A stretch of 64,000 nucleotides of DNA from Candidatus Borrarchaeum yapensis (GCA_016840515.1 JAEOSF010000005.1:34948-98947); one strand, 5' to 3'; counted from the stretch's first letter, positions 44,570-53,437 are shown. A program made the numbers and translations. The notes: generated by a model from the sequence alone, not told the origin.

Positions 44570-44749
44570 ATGTGGTATTCTAAGCAGAAGCAATATACAC
44601 TGAAAATTGAAAAAGATGAAGACGAATATTATGTTGCAAGTGTTATGTAACTCCCAGGCTGTCATACACAAGCAAAAATGTTGAGTATGCTTATTGAACG
44701 AATAAAAGAGGCCATTATATTGTATCTTGAAGTAATAACAATGTCGTAG
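44570..44749 (+). pseudogene. HicB-type antitoxin remnant with in-frame stop
   Basis: The frame reads 'YTLKIEKDEDEYYVASVM', TAA at 44648-44650, then 'LPGCHTQAKMLSMLIERIKEA'. It matches HicB/UPF0150 antitoxins across the stop, so the gene is interrupted at the conserved loop where the family has 'VPELPGC'. The remainder ends at TAG 44747-44749. No HicA toxin is seen on either side. An orphan antitoxin decaying after toxin loss is the simple explanation; a sequencing error is the alternative. Confidence 0.65.
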
Positions 44750-44764
44750 AGCAGTGATGAGTAC

Positions 44765-45880
44765 ATGGAAAATATCGCCCAAGAATTCAATAAAAAACTA
44801 CTGCTGAACGAATGCATTCAGTGTGGGGTATGCACAGGTTCATGCCCAGTAGCCACAAGATCTTATTTGAACGTGCGAAATATCCTACGAGAAATTGCCG
44901 TCTTTAAAAGACTTAAAATACCGCCTGAAGATCAAATATGGAGTTGTACTACATGTTCGACATGTGAACTTCGGTGTCCTAAGCAGTTAAGCCCGCTTGA
45001 TATGATAATTGATATACGCAGCACCTTGATTGAGGAAGGAACAGTCCCAGCAACACTTAAAGATGTCTTAGAAAGTGTTTTTAAACATGGCAATCCATGG
45101 AATCAAAGTAGAGCAAACAGAATGGAATGGGCGACTGATTTCAATTTAAAACACATTTCAGAAGGTGCAGATATCCTCTATTTTATTGGATGTACTACAG
45201 CTTATGATACACGCGCACAAGACATCGCTAAGGCGTTAATAATGTGTTTAAATACAACAGAAGTTGATTTTGGAGTTTTGGATAAAGACGAGAATTGTTG
45301 TGGTAATGAAATTCTCGGTTTGGGTGAACAGGGATTATTCGAACAACTTATTGAGGATAATACCGAGTTATTTGAAAAATATGACGTAAAGAGCATGCTG
45401 GTTTCCTGTCCACATGGATATAATGTGTTTAAGAACAAATATGAGTTAGATTTGAAGGTCCAACATCATTCACAACTACTTGCAGAGTTAATTAATAATG
45501 GAAAACTAACTTTTTCAAAAAGAATCGAAAAAACAGCCACATATCATGATCCTTGCTTTCTTGGTAAACATAACGGAATTTTTGATGAACCAAGGCAAAT
45601 AATTGAAAATATTCCAGGAATAGAATTTATTGAGTTAGATAGAATCAAAAATCAGAGTTTATGCTGTGAGGGAGGCGGTGGTAGAATGTGGTTCGATGTT
45701 TCAGGACCAAATAATGCTGAAAAGAGAGTTGAGAACGCCATTGAAGTAGGAGCAGACCTTTTATTGACCTCATGCCCGTTTTGCGTTGTTACTCTCGATG
45801 CTGCCGTTAAAAGCATCGATGCTGATGATGAAATTAAGGTCATGGATATCGCTGAATTATTGTTAGAATCAGTCAAATAA
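44765..45880 (+). CDS. HdrD-like iron-sulfur oxidoreductase (HdrC-HdrB fusion)
   Basis: A 371-residue protein joining an HdrC-like ferredoxin part with an HdrB-like CCG part. The N-terminus has two [4Fe-4S] sets, 'CIQCGVCTGSCP' near 17-28 and 'CTTCSTCELRCP' near 60-71. Two CCG domains follow: 'FIGCTTAYD' with 'ENCCGNEILG', and 'YHDPCFLGK' with 'LCCEGGGGR' and 'SCPFC'. Both cysteine sets are complete, so both non-cubane cluster sites could form. It shuttles electrons between thiol/disulfide or quinone-like carriers and a flavoprotein partner. It is a paralogue of 60463-61650 but stands alone here. There is no membrane segment. Confidence 0.9.
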   Translation: MENIAQEFNKKLLLNECIQCGVCTGSCPVATRSYLNVRNILREIAVFKRLKIPPEDQIWSCTTCSTCELRCPKQLSPLDMIIDIRSTLIEEGTVPATLKDVLESVFKHGNPWNQSRANRMEWATDFNLKHISEGADILYFIGCTTAYDTRAQDIAKALIMCLNTTEVDFGVLDKDENCCGNEILGLGEQGLFEQLIEDNTELFEKYDVKSMLVSCPHGYNVFKNKYELDLKVQHHSQLLAELINNGKLTFSKRIEKTATYHDPCFLGKHNGIFDEPRQIIENIPGIEFIELDRIKNQSLCCEGGGGRMWFDVSGPNNAEKRVENAIEVGADLLLTSCPFCVVTLDAAVKSIDADDEIKVMDIAELLLESVK

Positions 45881-45898
45881 TCTAAATTATGTCAATTT

Positions 45899-46537
45899 TC
45901 AATATATCAAGAAGCCATCGATCAGTTTTTCCAATTCTCGGCTTTCAAGTATCTTCAAATGTCGCTTAAATATTGGACCGTTAGTTACGAGTGTGTGATA
46001 TTCCCCATTTTCGCCGCACAGATCGATTTTTCGACTTCTGAGGAACTCTATAAAATCCCAATTAAGGGGATGTCCTATCCAGTTGGAATCTATGAGATCT
46101 GATTTAGCGCTGACAATCGTTGCTTCAAAACCCCTATCTATGAACTCCGTTAGCACTATTTCGTATTTTTGCTTCCATAATGGTTCATACACTTGGAGCC
46201 CAACTTCGCTACAAACTCTATCAACCCAGTCTCTGTTTTCTTGAAAGTCTAGGTCTCCAAATACTCCACCTTCGATTCCCCTGTTCTTCAGGTCTTCAAT
46301 TCCCCTCTTAAATTCATCTTCATAAGAGTCCCAGGTAGCCTTCCCGAATATTATAGGAATTTGGATAGCCATAGCTTGTGCTTCAATACCTTCCTTTCTT
46401 AAGCCATGCCCTCTAGATCGTAAACCGTCTTCGTTGAGCATAGTGAATAGATATTTAACCTTAAAACCAGTTTTTAAAGCCTTATACAATGCTAGGCAAC
46501 TGTCTTTACCACCACTCCAAGAAACAAAGACATTCAA
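45899..46537 (-). CDS. DUF71/COG2102 PP-loop ATP pyrophosphatase, second copy
   Basis: A 212-residue paralogue of the 34584 gene. The loop is 'SWSGGKDSCLALYKAL', followed by 'RSRGHGLRKEGI', 'FGDLDFQENRDW' and 'DLCGENGEYHTLVTNGP'. It is not next to corrinoid genes, so it is a candidate for either diphthine-ammonia ligase activity or a second salvage function. The two copies are similar along their whole length, so they arose by duplication. The start at 46537 lacks a good SD on the reading given here. Confidence 0.85.
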   Translation of the reverse strand: MNVFVSWSGGKDSCLALYKALKTGFKVKYLFTMLNEDGLRSRGHGLRKEGIEAQAMAIQIPIIFGKATWDSYEDEFKRGIEDLKNRGIEGGVFGDLDFQENRDWVDRVCSEVGLQVYEPLWKQKYEIVLTEFIDRGFEATIVSAKSDLIDSNWIGHPLNWDFIEFLRSRKIDLCGENGEYHTLVTNGPIFKRHLKILESRELEKLIDGFLIY

Positions 46538-46705
46538 TTGTTAAACTTCCATTGAGTTTTCTCTATCCGCTTTTACGGTTCTCTCCAGAGCACTTTAAGT
46601 AAAAATTGGATCTATTAATCAAATTAATTAATGAAGTAGTCTAACATATTAAGATAACCAAAATTTTTATCTGCAATTGGATATTTGCCATTAGAGTTGA
46701 TTGAT

Positions 46706-47191
46706 ATGGAAAAATTCACTTTAGTTGATGTTCGCAATGTAATAATAAGCATTTTCATTTGTCAGGCATCAGGTCTTATTGGTACAATTTTTACGATGGA
46801 AGCAATTCCAACTTGGTATGCAACTCTGAATAAGCCCTTTTTCACACCACCCAATTGGCTGTTCGGACCAGTTTGGACAATTCTATATACGTTAATGGGG
46901 ATATCAGCATTTCTTGTGTGGCGCAGGGGTTTGGATGAACAAAAAGTAAAAGTAGGGCTGATCTTCTTTGCGACCCAGCTGTTTCTCAATGGATTATGGA
47001 CACCAGTGTTCTTCGGACTTAAGGAACTCTTTGCTGCGCTCATTATAATCATAATACTCTGGATAGCTATATTGCTGACAATTGTAAGCTTCTTCAGGAT
47101 TTCTCTGACGCCAGGACTATTGCTTATACCTTATATTGCCTGGGTAAGTCTTGCAACAGCCTTGAATTATGCAATATTTGTCTTAAATTAA
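46706..47191 (+). CDS. TspO/MBR family membrane protein
   Basis: A 161-residue five-helix membrane protein of the TspO/peripheral benzodiazepine receptor family, which binds porphyrins and related tetrapyrroles. The hallmark stretch is 'WYATLNKPFFTPPNWLFGPVWT' (given here in two pieces: 'WYATLNKPFFTPP' and 'NWLFGPVWT'), followed by 'LYTLMGISAFLVW', 'QLFLNGLWTPVFFGLK' and a C-terminal 'ATALNYAIF'. The start is ATG 46706. In an organism centred on corrinoids a tetrapyrrole-handling role is plausible but unproven. It is monocistronic; an IS-like remnant follows. Confidence 0.92.
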   Translation: MEKFTLVDVRNVIISIFICQASGLIGTIFTMEAIPTWYATLNKPFFTPPNWLFGPVWTILYTLMGISAFLVWRRGLDEQKVKVGLIFFATQLFLNGLWTPVFFGLKELFAALIIIIILWIAILLTIVSFFRISLTPGLLLIPYIAWVSLATALNYAIFVLN

Positions 47192-47196
47192 GATCG

Positions 47197-47515
47197 TGTG
47201 GGCTACCTCGCGCTAAAGCCTCGAGGCTTCCTGCTTCTACGACAGACTCGATCCCCTTGACGGGTTACGGAGGTCTTATCTCCACAGGCTTAACATCCCT
47301 ACGCCCCGTAGGTACTACTAACGATGGTGATACAATCGAATCAGAGTATGCACCTTGTCTGCAAGTGTGTGTATTATCCCTCCAATTGTTGTTGATATCT
47401 TCCTCATACCACCTATATAACGTTAGGGCGACCCCTCGATGCACGTGATGCAAGTGAACACATACTACCGCAATTCATCACCACGCTGAAGCGGTGGTGC
47501 TTTCTTGCTTAGCTA
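47197..47515 (+). mobile_element. non-autonomous IS200/IS605-like remnant, copy B
   Basis: About 320 bases that match copy A (16032-16230) at both ends and contain extra internal sequence. The left part carries 'gctaaagcctcgaggcttcc'. The right part is a hairpin CACCAC-GCTGAAGC-GGTGGTG followed by GCTTTCTTGC. There is no transposase gene. Shared blocks are almost identical, indicating a recent common source or element-specific conservation. Confidence 0.6.
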
Positions 47516-47558
47516 ATTGTAACAAAAATTAATTATCTTAAGTTTTTTAACTTATGCG

Positions 47559-47600
47559 GCGGGAAGCCCCCTTCCGAAAGGTGGGGGCTCTTCGTAGTGG
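47559..47600 (+). mobile_element. IS200/IS605-like end with GC-rich hairpin
   Basis: GGCGGGAAG precedes the hairpin AGCCCCC (47565-47571) and GGGGGCT (47583-47589) around TTCCGAAAGGT. It resembles the style of ends at 51783-51822. It could also act as a terminator for upstream transcription. Confidence 0.5.
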
Positions 47601-47680
47601 TAGTTATTTTACTTACTTTTAGTTAGCAAATCTTATTATAGTGATTCATATAATATATTTAAAATCAGGAAGGGCCTCCT

Positions 47681-48343
47681 ATGGCACAAATTGAAGGCTT
47701 CCACTTCGGTCAATTGGAAGAAGACCCAAGTTCATTTAATCAGGTTGTTATTTCGTTAAGGAAATATGGAGTGCCTTTTAGAGAGATTTATGAATCAAAA
47801 GCTCGACTCTCATCCCGTGATTGTTTTGCTGAATTCAACAATAAGCTGCCAGAAGCGCTAAGTGAAATCTATTCAAGTGAGTACTCACGACCTCCTCGGG
47901 CAGTTTTTGTATTTAGAATTTCTCCACAACCACTTTCAATGCTTCGAGGAAAACTCTTAGAGCATAGTTTAAACTGGGAACGCACCCCTTCAACTTTCGT
48001 AGCCTTTAGTCCATTCGGTATTCCTGTAGATAAAGTCCTGCAATTAACAAAAACAAGAGATCCATTGCAACTAATAGACTTTGTTGAGCATCGAAATGAA
48101 TTGTCATTGGATCCATTATTGCTCACAGTTTCACAAGGATGGCTACGCGTCACTAAAGATCACATTGTTGATGTTTTTAATACTCACCAAAGCCCGTTTT
48201 TCCTTAAAGCTTGGCTAGAAGAAGTGATTGAGAGGGGGCGTGTTTTATCAGAAGTAGAATTGCTTTCCTTGTTTGAAAAACATGATCCTTATATGAAGAA
48301 GGGTATCATAAGGCTATTGGAGAAACTAAAAATCCTGGAATGA
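47681..48343 (+). CDS. hypothetical protein, tandem paralogue 1
   Basis: A 220-residue protein I do not recognise. The N-terminus 'FHFGQLEEDP', the middle 'EYSRPPRAVFVFRIS' and the late 'QGWLRVTKDHIVDVFNTHQSP' are shared with the gene at 48487-49143, as is the C-terminal 'EVELLSLFEKHDPYMK'. There is no signal peptide or membrane segment; composition is that of a soluble cytosolic protein. The C-terminal ~60 residues look like a small helical domain. The shared neighbourhood and orientation point to tandem duplication. I cannot propose a function. Confidence 0.72.
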   Translation: MAQIEGFHFGQLEEDPSSFNQVVISLRKYGVPFREIYESKARLSSRDCFAEFNNKLPEALSEIYSSEYSRPPRAVFVFRISPQPLSMLRGKLLEHSLNWERTPSTFVAFSPFGIPVDKVLQLTKTRDPLQLIDFVEHRNELSLDPLLLTVSQGWLRVTKDHIVDVFNTHQSPFFLKAWLEEVIERGRVLSEVELLSLFEKHDPYMKKGIIRLLEKLKILE

Positions 48344-48486
48344 GCCCAAAAGTATAGGAAGATGTGTTCAAATACATTAAGGGTGAAGTTAGTTTCATTA
48401 TAATGATTAATACCATTATAAATTAACATATAACATCATTTGATGATTTCAGATTATGTATATCAATTATAGTGAGGGGAATTCCA

Positions 48487-49143
48487 ATGGCTCAGCTTGA
48501 AGAGTTTCATTTTGGTCAATTGGAAGAAGATCCACACTCGGTGCAGGCAATCATAGTATCTCTCAGAAAATATGGTGTACCATATAAAGAAATTCCTACA
48601 TCTAAAGCACGACTTTCGACCCATGACTATTGTGCTGAATATAAAACCACACTAACCGATGCGTTGAAAGATCTCTATTCGAATGAGTATTCACGACCAC
48701 CGAGAGCTTGTTTTTTATTTAGAATTTCTAGAAAATCACTTTCTTCAACAAAAGGGATATTATTAGAATACACGCTAAACTGGAAACACACCAACACAAC
48801 GTTTGAAGCGTTCAATCCATTTTGTATTCCTACAGATAAAATCCGTCAATTAACCACAATAATAGAGTGGCATCGACTTGCTGATTATATTGAACATCCA
48901 AGTGACTACACATTAAATCCAATCTTACTCACTCTTCCACAAGGATGGCTCCGCGTCACAAAAGAACATATCGATGTTTTTAATACTCACCAACACCCGC
49001 TTTTCCTTAAAGAATGGATTGAAGAAGTAATTGAGAGCGAGCGAGTTTTATCAGAAGTAGAAGTAGTTAATTTGTTTGACAAGCATGATCCCTTAATGAA
49101 AAACAAAACGATAAAGTTATTAGAACAGCTTAAGATTTTGTAA
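48487..49143 (+). CDS. hypothetical protein, tandem paralogue 2
   Basis: A 218-residue partner of the preceding gene with the same order of conserved stretches ('FHFGQLEEDP', 'EYSRPPRACFLFRIS', 'QGWLRVTKEHIDVFNTHQ'). The start is ATG 48487 after GAGGGGA; a longer reading from 48472 runs through that SD. The two proteins are clearly homologous but well diverged, so the duplication is not recent. A TATA-like 'attataaatta' near 48414-48424 suggests a separate promoter. Function unknown. Confidence 0.7.
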   Translation: MAQLEEFHFGQLEEDPHSVQAIIVSLRKYGVPYKEIPTSKARLSTHDYCAEYKTTLTDALKDLYSNEYSRPPRACFLFRISRKSLSSTKGILLEYTLNWKHTNTTFEAFNPFCIPTDKIRQLTTIIEWHRLADYIEHPSDYTLNPILLTLPQGWLRVTKEHIDVFNTHQHPLFLKEWIEEVIESERVLSEVEVVNLFDKHDPLMKNKTIKLLEQLKIL

Positions 49144-49189
49144 TGAGCGTTCAAAAGGTTAGCAAAAAAGCTTCTTATTAACATATAAG

Positions 49190-50356
49190 TTAACTTTTGA
49201 TGCCTCGCTTAAGTAAAAAGCGTACTATTGTATTTTTTTGGATTTCAGAGGTGCCTTCATAAATCTCTGTAATTTTTGCATCTCGATAGAACCGTTCTAC
49301 TTCGTTTTCTGCAAGATATCCGGCGCCTCCGAGAACCTGTATTGCCTCATCAGTTACTTCAACAGCTATTCTGCCTGCGTGAGTCTTAGCCATGGAAGAT
49401 GTCACCGGATCAGCTTGCTCGTGATCTACTAGCCATGCTGCTTTGAGCATAAGCAGTCGAGCGGACTCAATTTTGATGGCCATGTCAGCTAACTTATGGG
49501 AAACGGCTTGAAATCCAGTAATAATTGGTTCACCAAAAGCTTTTCTTTCTTTTGAGTAGTTAAAGGCACGTTCAAATGCTCCCTGAGCGATTCCAACTCC
49601 TTGTGCCGTAATTTCAATTCTGCTTTGATTGAAGAAATTCATTGTATGGTAAAATCCTTTGTTATGCATTCCAAGAAGATTTTCCTCTGGAACATATACA
49701 TTACAAAAACTCAGCTCTCCAGTAGGAGAAGCTCTACATCCTAATTTATCTTTGAATAGCGAATATTCCAGACCTTCTGTATCTGCGTCTATAATAAAAA
49801 GGGATTGCCCTCTATAGCTTGGAGAAACCTCTGTATCGGTCTGGCAGAGCACGATATAAAAATCAGCAATTGTTACATTAGAAATAAGTGTCTTACAGCC
49901 ATTGATTTCCCATTCATCGCCACTTTTTACAGCAACAGCAGTTGTATCCATTTTAGTGATGTCGCTTCCATGTTCAGGCTCTGTAAGTGCGACTGCGGAA
50001 ATGAAATCTCCACTCGCCACTTTAGGGAGGTATTTTTGCTTTTGTTCTTTGGATCCGTGATTTATAATTAACTCGGAAGCAAGATCTGAGAGGGAAAGTG
50101 CAATACCAAGACCCGAGTCGGCTCTGCAAACCTCCGCCACATATAGACAGTTCTCAAGAGTTCCAAATCCTCCTCCATACTGTTCGGGAAAGTGTATCCC
50201 TATAAAGCCCAGTTCAGCTGCCATCTTATGCAATTTATGCGGGAATTGTTCGTTTTTATCGCATTCCAGTGCAAGTTCCTTGGTAAATTCCTTCTCGGCA
50301 AATTCCCTGACCGCTTTTTTGATATCCAGTTGATCCGTTGTGAATTTAAAACGCAA
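49190..50356 (-). CDS. acyl-CoA dehydrogenase, copy 1
   Basis: An FAD enzyme of 388 residues that oxidises acyl-CoA to enoyl-CoA and passes electrons to electron-transfer flavoprotein. Motifs: 'GIHFPEQYGGGFGTLENC', 'VALTEPEHGSD' at the FAD/acyl contact, 'EWEINGCKTLISN', 'YSKERKAFGEPI', 'QVLGGAGYLAENEVER' and the catalytic Glu in 'IYEGTSEIQ' (E367), the position used by short- and medium-chain enzymes. The EtfAB genes are about 3 kb away on the same strand. A second copy lies immediately upstream. One 57-base segment (49297-49353) is identical to 50517-50573, suggesting gene conversion. Confidence 0.95.
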   Translation of the reverse strand: MRFKFTTDQLDIKKAVREFAEKEFTKELALECDKNEQFPHKLHKMAAELGFIGIHFPEQYGGGFGTLENCLYVAEVCRADSGLGIALSLSDLASELIINHGSKEQKQKYLPKVASGDFISAVALTEPEHGSDITKMDTTAVAVKSGDEWEINGCKTLISNVTIADFYIVLCQTDTEVSPSYRGQSLFIIDADTEGLEYSLFKDKLGCRASPTGELSFCNVYVPEENLLGMHNKGFYHTMNFFNQSRIEITAQGVGIAQGAFERAFNYSKERKAFGEPIITGFQAVSHKLADMAIKIESARLLMLKAAWLVDHEQADPVTSSMAKTHAGRIAVEVTDEAIQVLGGAGYLAENEVERFYRDAKITEIYEGTSEIQKNTIVRFLLKRGIKS

Positions 50357-50409
50357 AAAGCACCCCCTCCTTCTTAATATTTGCTTTACTATCTAAAGGA
50401 TTTCCATGT

Positions 50410-51573
50410 TTAAATTTTAACGCCTTTTTTGATCATGGATCTGACAATAGTGTTTTTTTGGATCTCTCTAGTGCCTTCGTAGATTTCAATGAGTTTGGCA
50501 TCTCTATAAAATCTCTCTACTTCGTTTTCTGCAAGATATCCGGCGCCTCCGAGAACCTGTATTGCCTCATCAGCCACCTCAACAGCTATTCTGCCTGCAT
50601 GAGCCTTAGCCATAGATGAAATAGCGGGGTCGATTTGTCCGTGGTCAGCCAACCATGCAGCTTTATAAGTGAGTAAACGAGCGCTTTCAATTTTGATCGC
50701 CATATCTGCCAGTTTATGGGAAACTGCTTGAAATCCTGTGATAATGGGTTCTCCGAAGGCTTTCCGTTCCTTTGCATAATTAAAGGCTCTTTCGAATGCT
50801 CCTTGAGCCGTCCCAACTCCTTGAGAGGCGATCTCTATTCTCGATTCGTTAAAGAATTCTAGGCTATGATAGAAGCCTTTGTTCAACGCACCAACAAGGT
50901 TTTCTTCAGGAACACGAACATTACTTAATGAAAGATCTCCAGTAGGTGCGGCTCGGCATCCTAATTTATCTTTGAATGTGGTTATGTCTAAACCATCAGC
51001 ATCTTTCTCTACAATGATAAGGGATTGTCCTCTGTAACTAGGAGAAATTTCGGTGTCAGTCTGACAAAGAACAGTGTAAAAGTCAGCAATTGTAGCATTA
51101 GAAATAAGAGTTTTATTTCCATTGATCTCCCATTCGTCTCCACTTTTTACAGCAGTTGTATCCATTTTAGTGATGTCGCTCCCGTGTTCAGGCTCGGTGA
51201 ATGCGCCTGCTGAAATAAATTCTCCCGAAGCAACTTTCGGGAGATATTTCTGCTTTTGTTCTTCAGTTCCATTGTTTACAATTAACTCGCTTGCAAAGTC
51301 TGTGAGTAAAAGTGCTGCACCTAGACCTGAATCACCTCGGCAGATCTCTTCCACATAAATACAGTTCTCAAGAGTCCCGAATCCTCCTCCACCATATTGC
51401 TCGGGAAAGTGTATCCCTATAAAACCGAGTTCGGCTGCCATTTTATGAAGTTTGTGAGGAAACAATTCATTTTTGTCACATTCAAGTGCAATCTCACTTG
51501 TAAATTCTTGCTCAGCCCATTCTCTCACCGCTTTGCGGATATCAATCTGATCTGTTGTTAATTTGAAGTCCAT
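50410..51573 (-). CDS. acyl-CoA dehydrogenase, copy 2
   Basis: A 387-residue paralogue of the preceding dehydrogenase with the same motifs ('YGGGGFGTLENC', 'AFTEPEHGSD', 'YAKERKAFGEPI', 'IYEGTREIQ' with E366). The start is ATG 51573, fixed by GGTGAT nine bases upstream. A longer frame continues to 51741 and would add 56 residues derived from a mobile-element-like relic, which is not part of the enzyme. The pair is probably co-transcribed with copy 1 (53-base gap). The substrate chain length cannot be told from sequence. Confidence 0.95.
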   Translation of the reverse strand: MDFKLTTDQIDIRKAVREWAEQEFTSEIALECDKNELFPHKLHKMAAELGFIGIHFPEQYGGGGFGTLENCIYVEEICRGDSGLGAALLLTDFASELIVNNGTEEQKQKYLPKVASGEFISAGAFTEPEHGSDITKMDTTAVKSGDEWEINGNKTLISNATIADFYTVLCQTDTEISPSYRGQSLIIVEKDADGLDITTFKDKLGCRAAPTGDLSLSNVRVPEENLVGALNKGFYHSLEFFNESRIEIASQGVGTAQGAFERAFNYAKERKAFGEPIITGFQAVSHKLADMAIKIESARLLTYKAAWLADHGQIDPAISSMAKAHAGRIAVEVADEAIQVLGGAGYLAENEVERFYRDAKLIEIYEGTREIQKNTIVRSMIKKGVKI

Positions 51574-51600
51574 TTTACTATCACCTTTTTCATCCTTTTG

Positions 51601-51720
51601 CCTGTCATTCATTCCCGTCATAGAAGGCGTGGGACCTCTCGGGTTCAGTCTCATACACAAGAACGTGTTCTCCACGTGATGTGAAGAACAGTCCGACTTG
51701 TAATGTGAGTACTTACCCAC
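51601..51720 (-). pseudogene. coding relic shared with 7299-7418 (mobile-element-like)
   Basis: This segment encodes 'GKYSHYKSDCSSHHVENTFL' and continues into 'CMRLNPRG'. It is the second copy of the relic at 7299-7418, on the opposite strand, with mostly silent differences. Its frame is accidentally open into the acyl-CoA dehydrogenase gene. A shorter match (GGGTTCAGTCTCATGCACA and neighbours) also occurs at 53626-53650. Confidence 0.45.
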
Positions 51721-51782
51721 AAATATAAATAGTATTATCATGAATCGAAGTAATTTTCATCATCCCTATTGATTTATCTGAT

Positions 51783-51822
51783 ATCGGCGAGAAGACTCCT
51801 TCCGAAAGGGAGGAGTAGTTCA
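51783..51822 (+). mobile_element. IS200/IS605-like terminal hairpin
   Basis: CGGCGAGAAG is followed by ACTCCTTCC-GAAA-GGGAGGAGT (51795-51816) and TAGTTCAC. It is the same type of end as at 44056-44100, 44388-44430 and 47559-47600. No transposase is nearby. Confidence 0.5.
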
Positions 51823-52000
51823 CGCTAAATCTGTCCTAAATCGTTGATGGAAAGATTAACCATGAGCGAAATGAATTGTAAAACTTTTTCCACAGAAAGG
51901 ATAGTTACTTTTCGAGATTTAAGTTCTTTTTTACTTCTCAAAAACTTCTGGTGAATTTCAACATTGAGGATGTTGCGAAAAGTATTATGGTAAAGTTATT
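51823..52000. other. intergenic stretch, nothing recognised
   Basis: AT-rich sequence between a mobile-element end and the radical SAM gene's stop codon; no gene, RNA or repeat seen. Confidence 0.35.
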
Positions 52001-53437
52001 TTAGGTTTTGTGATTATATGGACAACTCACATCCGGTCCCAACCAGTCTCCTGAACCAATCAATCCAGTAAATCGGCATCCGCCACAAAGGAAATTAAAT
52101 TGACAGTCCCCACAATGTCCTTTTAGCATATTTCTTCTGCGTATATAGTTTAGAAGTTTGCTATTCACCCATATATTTTCCAACTCGTCTTCTAAAAGAT
52201 TTCCAACTGTCTGAGGGGCTGGCACACACGGCTGTAAGTCGCCCTGGGGAGTTAAGCCTGCATATGTTATTCCAGCTGTACACCCTCCGAAACCTGAGGC
52301 AAATCTATGCACGATCTTACTGAGTTCATAACCCAACTCATCAAACTCGGGCAGATTATCATACCCAGAAAGGGTCTCGCCCACGGTGAAGATTTTGCCC
52401 TTGGAACGTGTATAGCTATAGCGTGCATAATAGGTCATTCCTCGTGCATAAACTTTGATTCCATGGCCCTGCGTTATAGATTTTGAAAGTTTTTCGTATA
52501 AGCTTTTTAACGCTGCAAATTTTTCTTGTTGGGTAACATCATATTGATCAAAAATCCTTGCGCCTCGCCCTGCTGGTATTAAACGATTTAAATAAAATCG
52601 AGTAGCCCCTAGTTCCTCTGCAAACTCTATTATTTTAGGAATCTCATTCACATTTAACTTGTTGAGAGTCATAGTAACTGCAATCTCCTGAAAATTTCCG
52701 TTTTCAGCACAAATTTTTATGCCTTCTACGGTTTTTTCAAAAGCGCCAGGAGTATTTCGAAATCCATCATGAATTTTAGGATGGATTCCATCCAGTCCGA
52801 TTTCAATTCTCTGAATTCCAGCTGTAATCATTTTATCGGCTATTTCGTGAGTAAGAAGTGTGCCATTTGTAGCTACTGTGCACAGTAGATCATTTGAACT
52901 AGCATATTGTACCAGTTCAAAGAGGTCTGACCGGATGAGAGGTTCTCCTCCAGAGAAGGTTAAAACAGAGACTCCTGCATTAGCCATGTTCTCTATTACT
53001 CTAAATCCTTGTTCAGTGTTTAGTTCGTTATACTCTTGCCCTATATAATTTCTTGAGTCCTGATGACAATGTAAGCAGTTTAAGTTGCATTTATTAGTGA
53101 AATTCCATACAATGACGACAGGCACGTTTGTAGGTTGCGGTTTCATCACGCCGAATGTGGATATCCCTTTCACAAGATTAATTATAGCCCTTTGATAGGG
53201 TGGTTTCTCTATCAATTTCAGTAAAAAATCTTTGGAAATTCTTAAGTATAGTGACAAAGATTGAATGACTGTATCTATTATACGCCAAGTTATTTTACAA
53301 CTTGAGCACACTGTCTTTTTTCGGTTTAATAATAGTTTGAATACGGATTTAATTCGTTCTTCGCCACATGTCTCACATTTTTCAGCGAGGTAATCAGAAA
53401 GTTTCTTTGCAAGAAAGTACGACATTTTCATTTTCAA
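52001..53437 (-). CDS. radical SAM/SPASM protein with N-terminal zinc-binding segment
   Basis: A 478-residue enzyme. Radical SAM motif 'CNLNCLHC' (C-X3-C-X2-C) near 113-120 holds the catalytic [4Fe-4S] cluster that cleaves SAM. 'LTFSGGEPLIRSDLF' is the SAM-contact strand. The C-terminus is a SPASM domain with cysteines in 'GGCTAGITYAGLTPQGDLQPC' (in parts), 'GHCGDCQFNFLCGGCR' and 'VSCPYN'. An unusual N-terminal ~110 residues include 'CETCGEERI' and 'CSSCKITW' zinc-like knuckles and a helical stretch. SPASM enzymes mature peptides or modify heme and cofactors; AhbC/AhbD-like or PqqE-like roles are possible, and no substrate gene is adjacent. Confidence 0.88.
   Translation of the reverse strand: MKMKMSYFLAKKLSDYLAEKCETCGEERIKSVFKLLLNRKKTVCSSCKITWRIIDTVIQSLSLYLRISKDFLLKLIEKPPYQRAIINLVKGISTFGVMKPQPTNVPVVIVWNFTNKCNLNCLHCHQDSRNYIGQEYNELNTEQGFRVIENMANAGVSVLTFSGGEPLIRSDLFELVQYASSNDLLCTVATNGTLLTHEIADKMITAGIQRIEIGLDGIHPKIHDGFRNTPGAFEKTVEGIKICAENGNFQEIAVTMTLNKLNVNEIPKIIEFAEELGATRFYLNRLIPAGRGARIFDQYDVTQQEKFAALKSLYEKLSKSITQGHGIKVYARGMTYYARYSYTRSKGKIFTVGETLSGYDNLPEFDELGYELSKIVHRFASGFGGCTAGITYAGLTPQGDLQPCVPAPQTVGNLLEDELENIWVNSKLLNYIRRRNMLKGHCGDCQFNFLCGGCRFTGLIGSGDWLGPDVSCPYNHKT

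Noticed and set aside
44648-44650. Recoded stop in the HicB remnant
   Set aside because: The codon is TAA, not TAG, and no selenocysteine or pyrrolysine signal is visible; simple decay is likelier.
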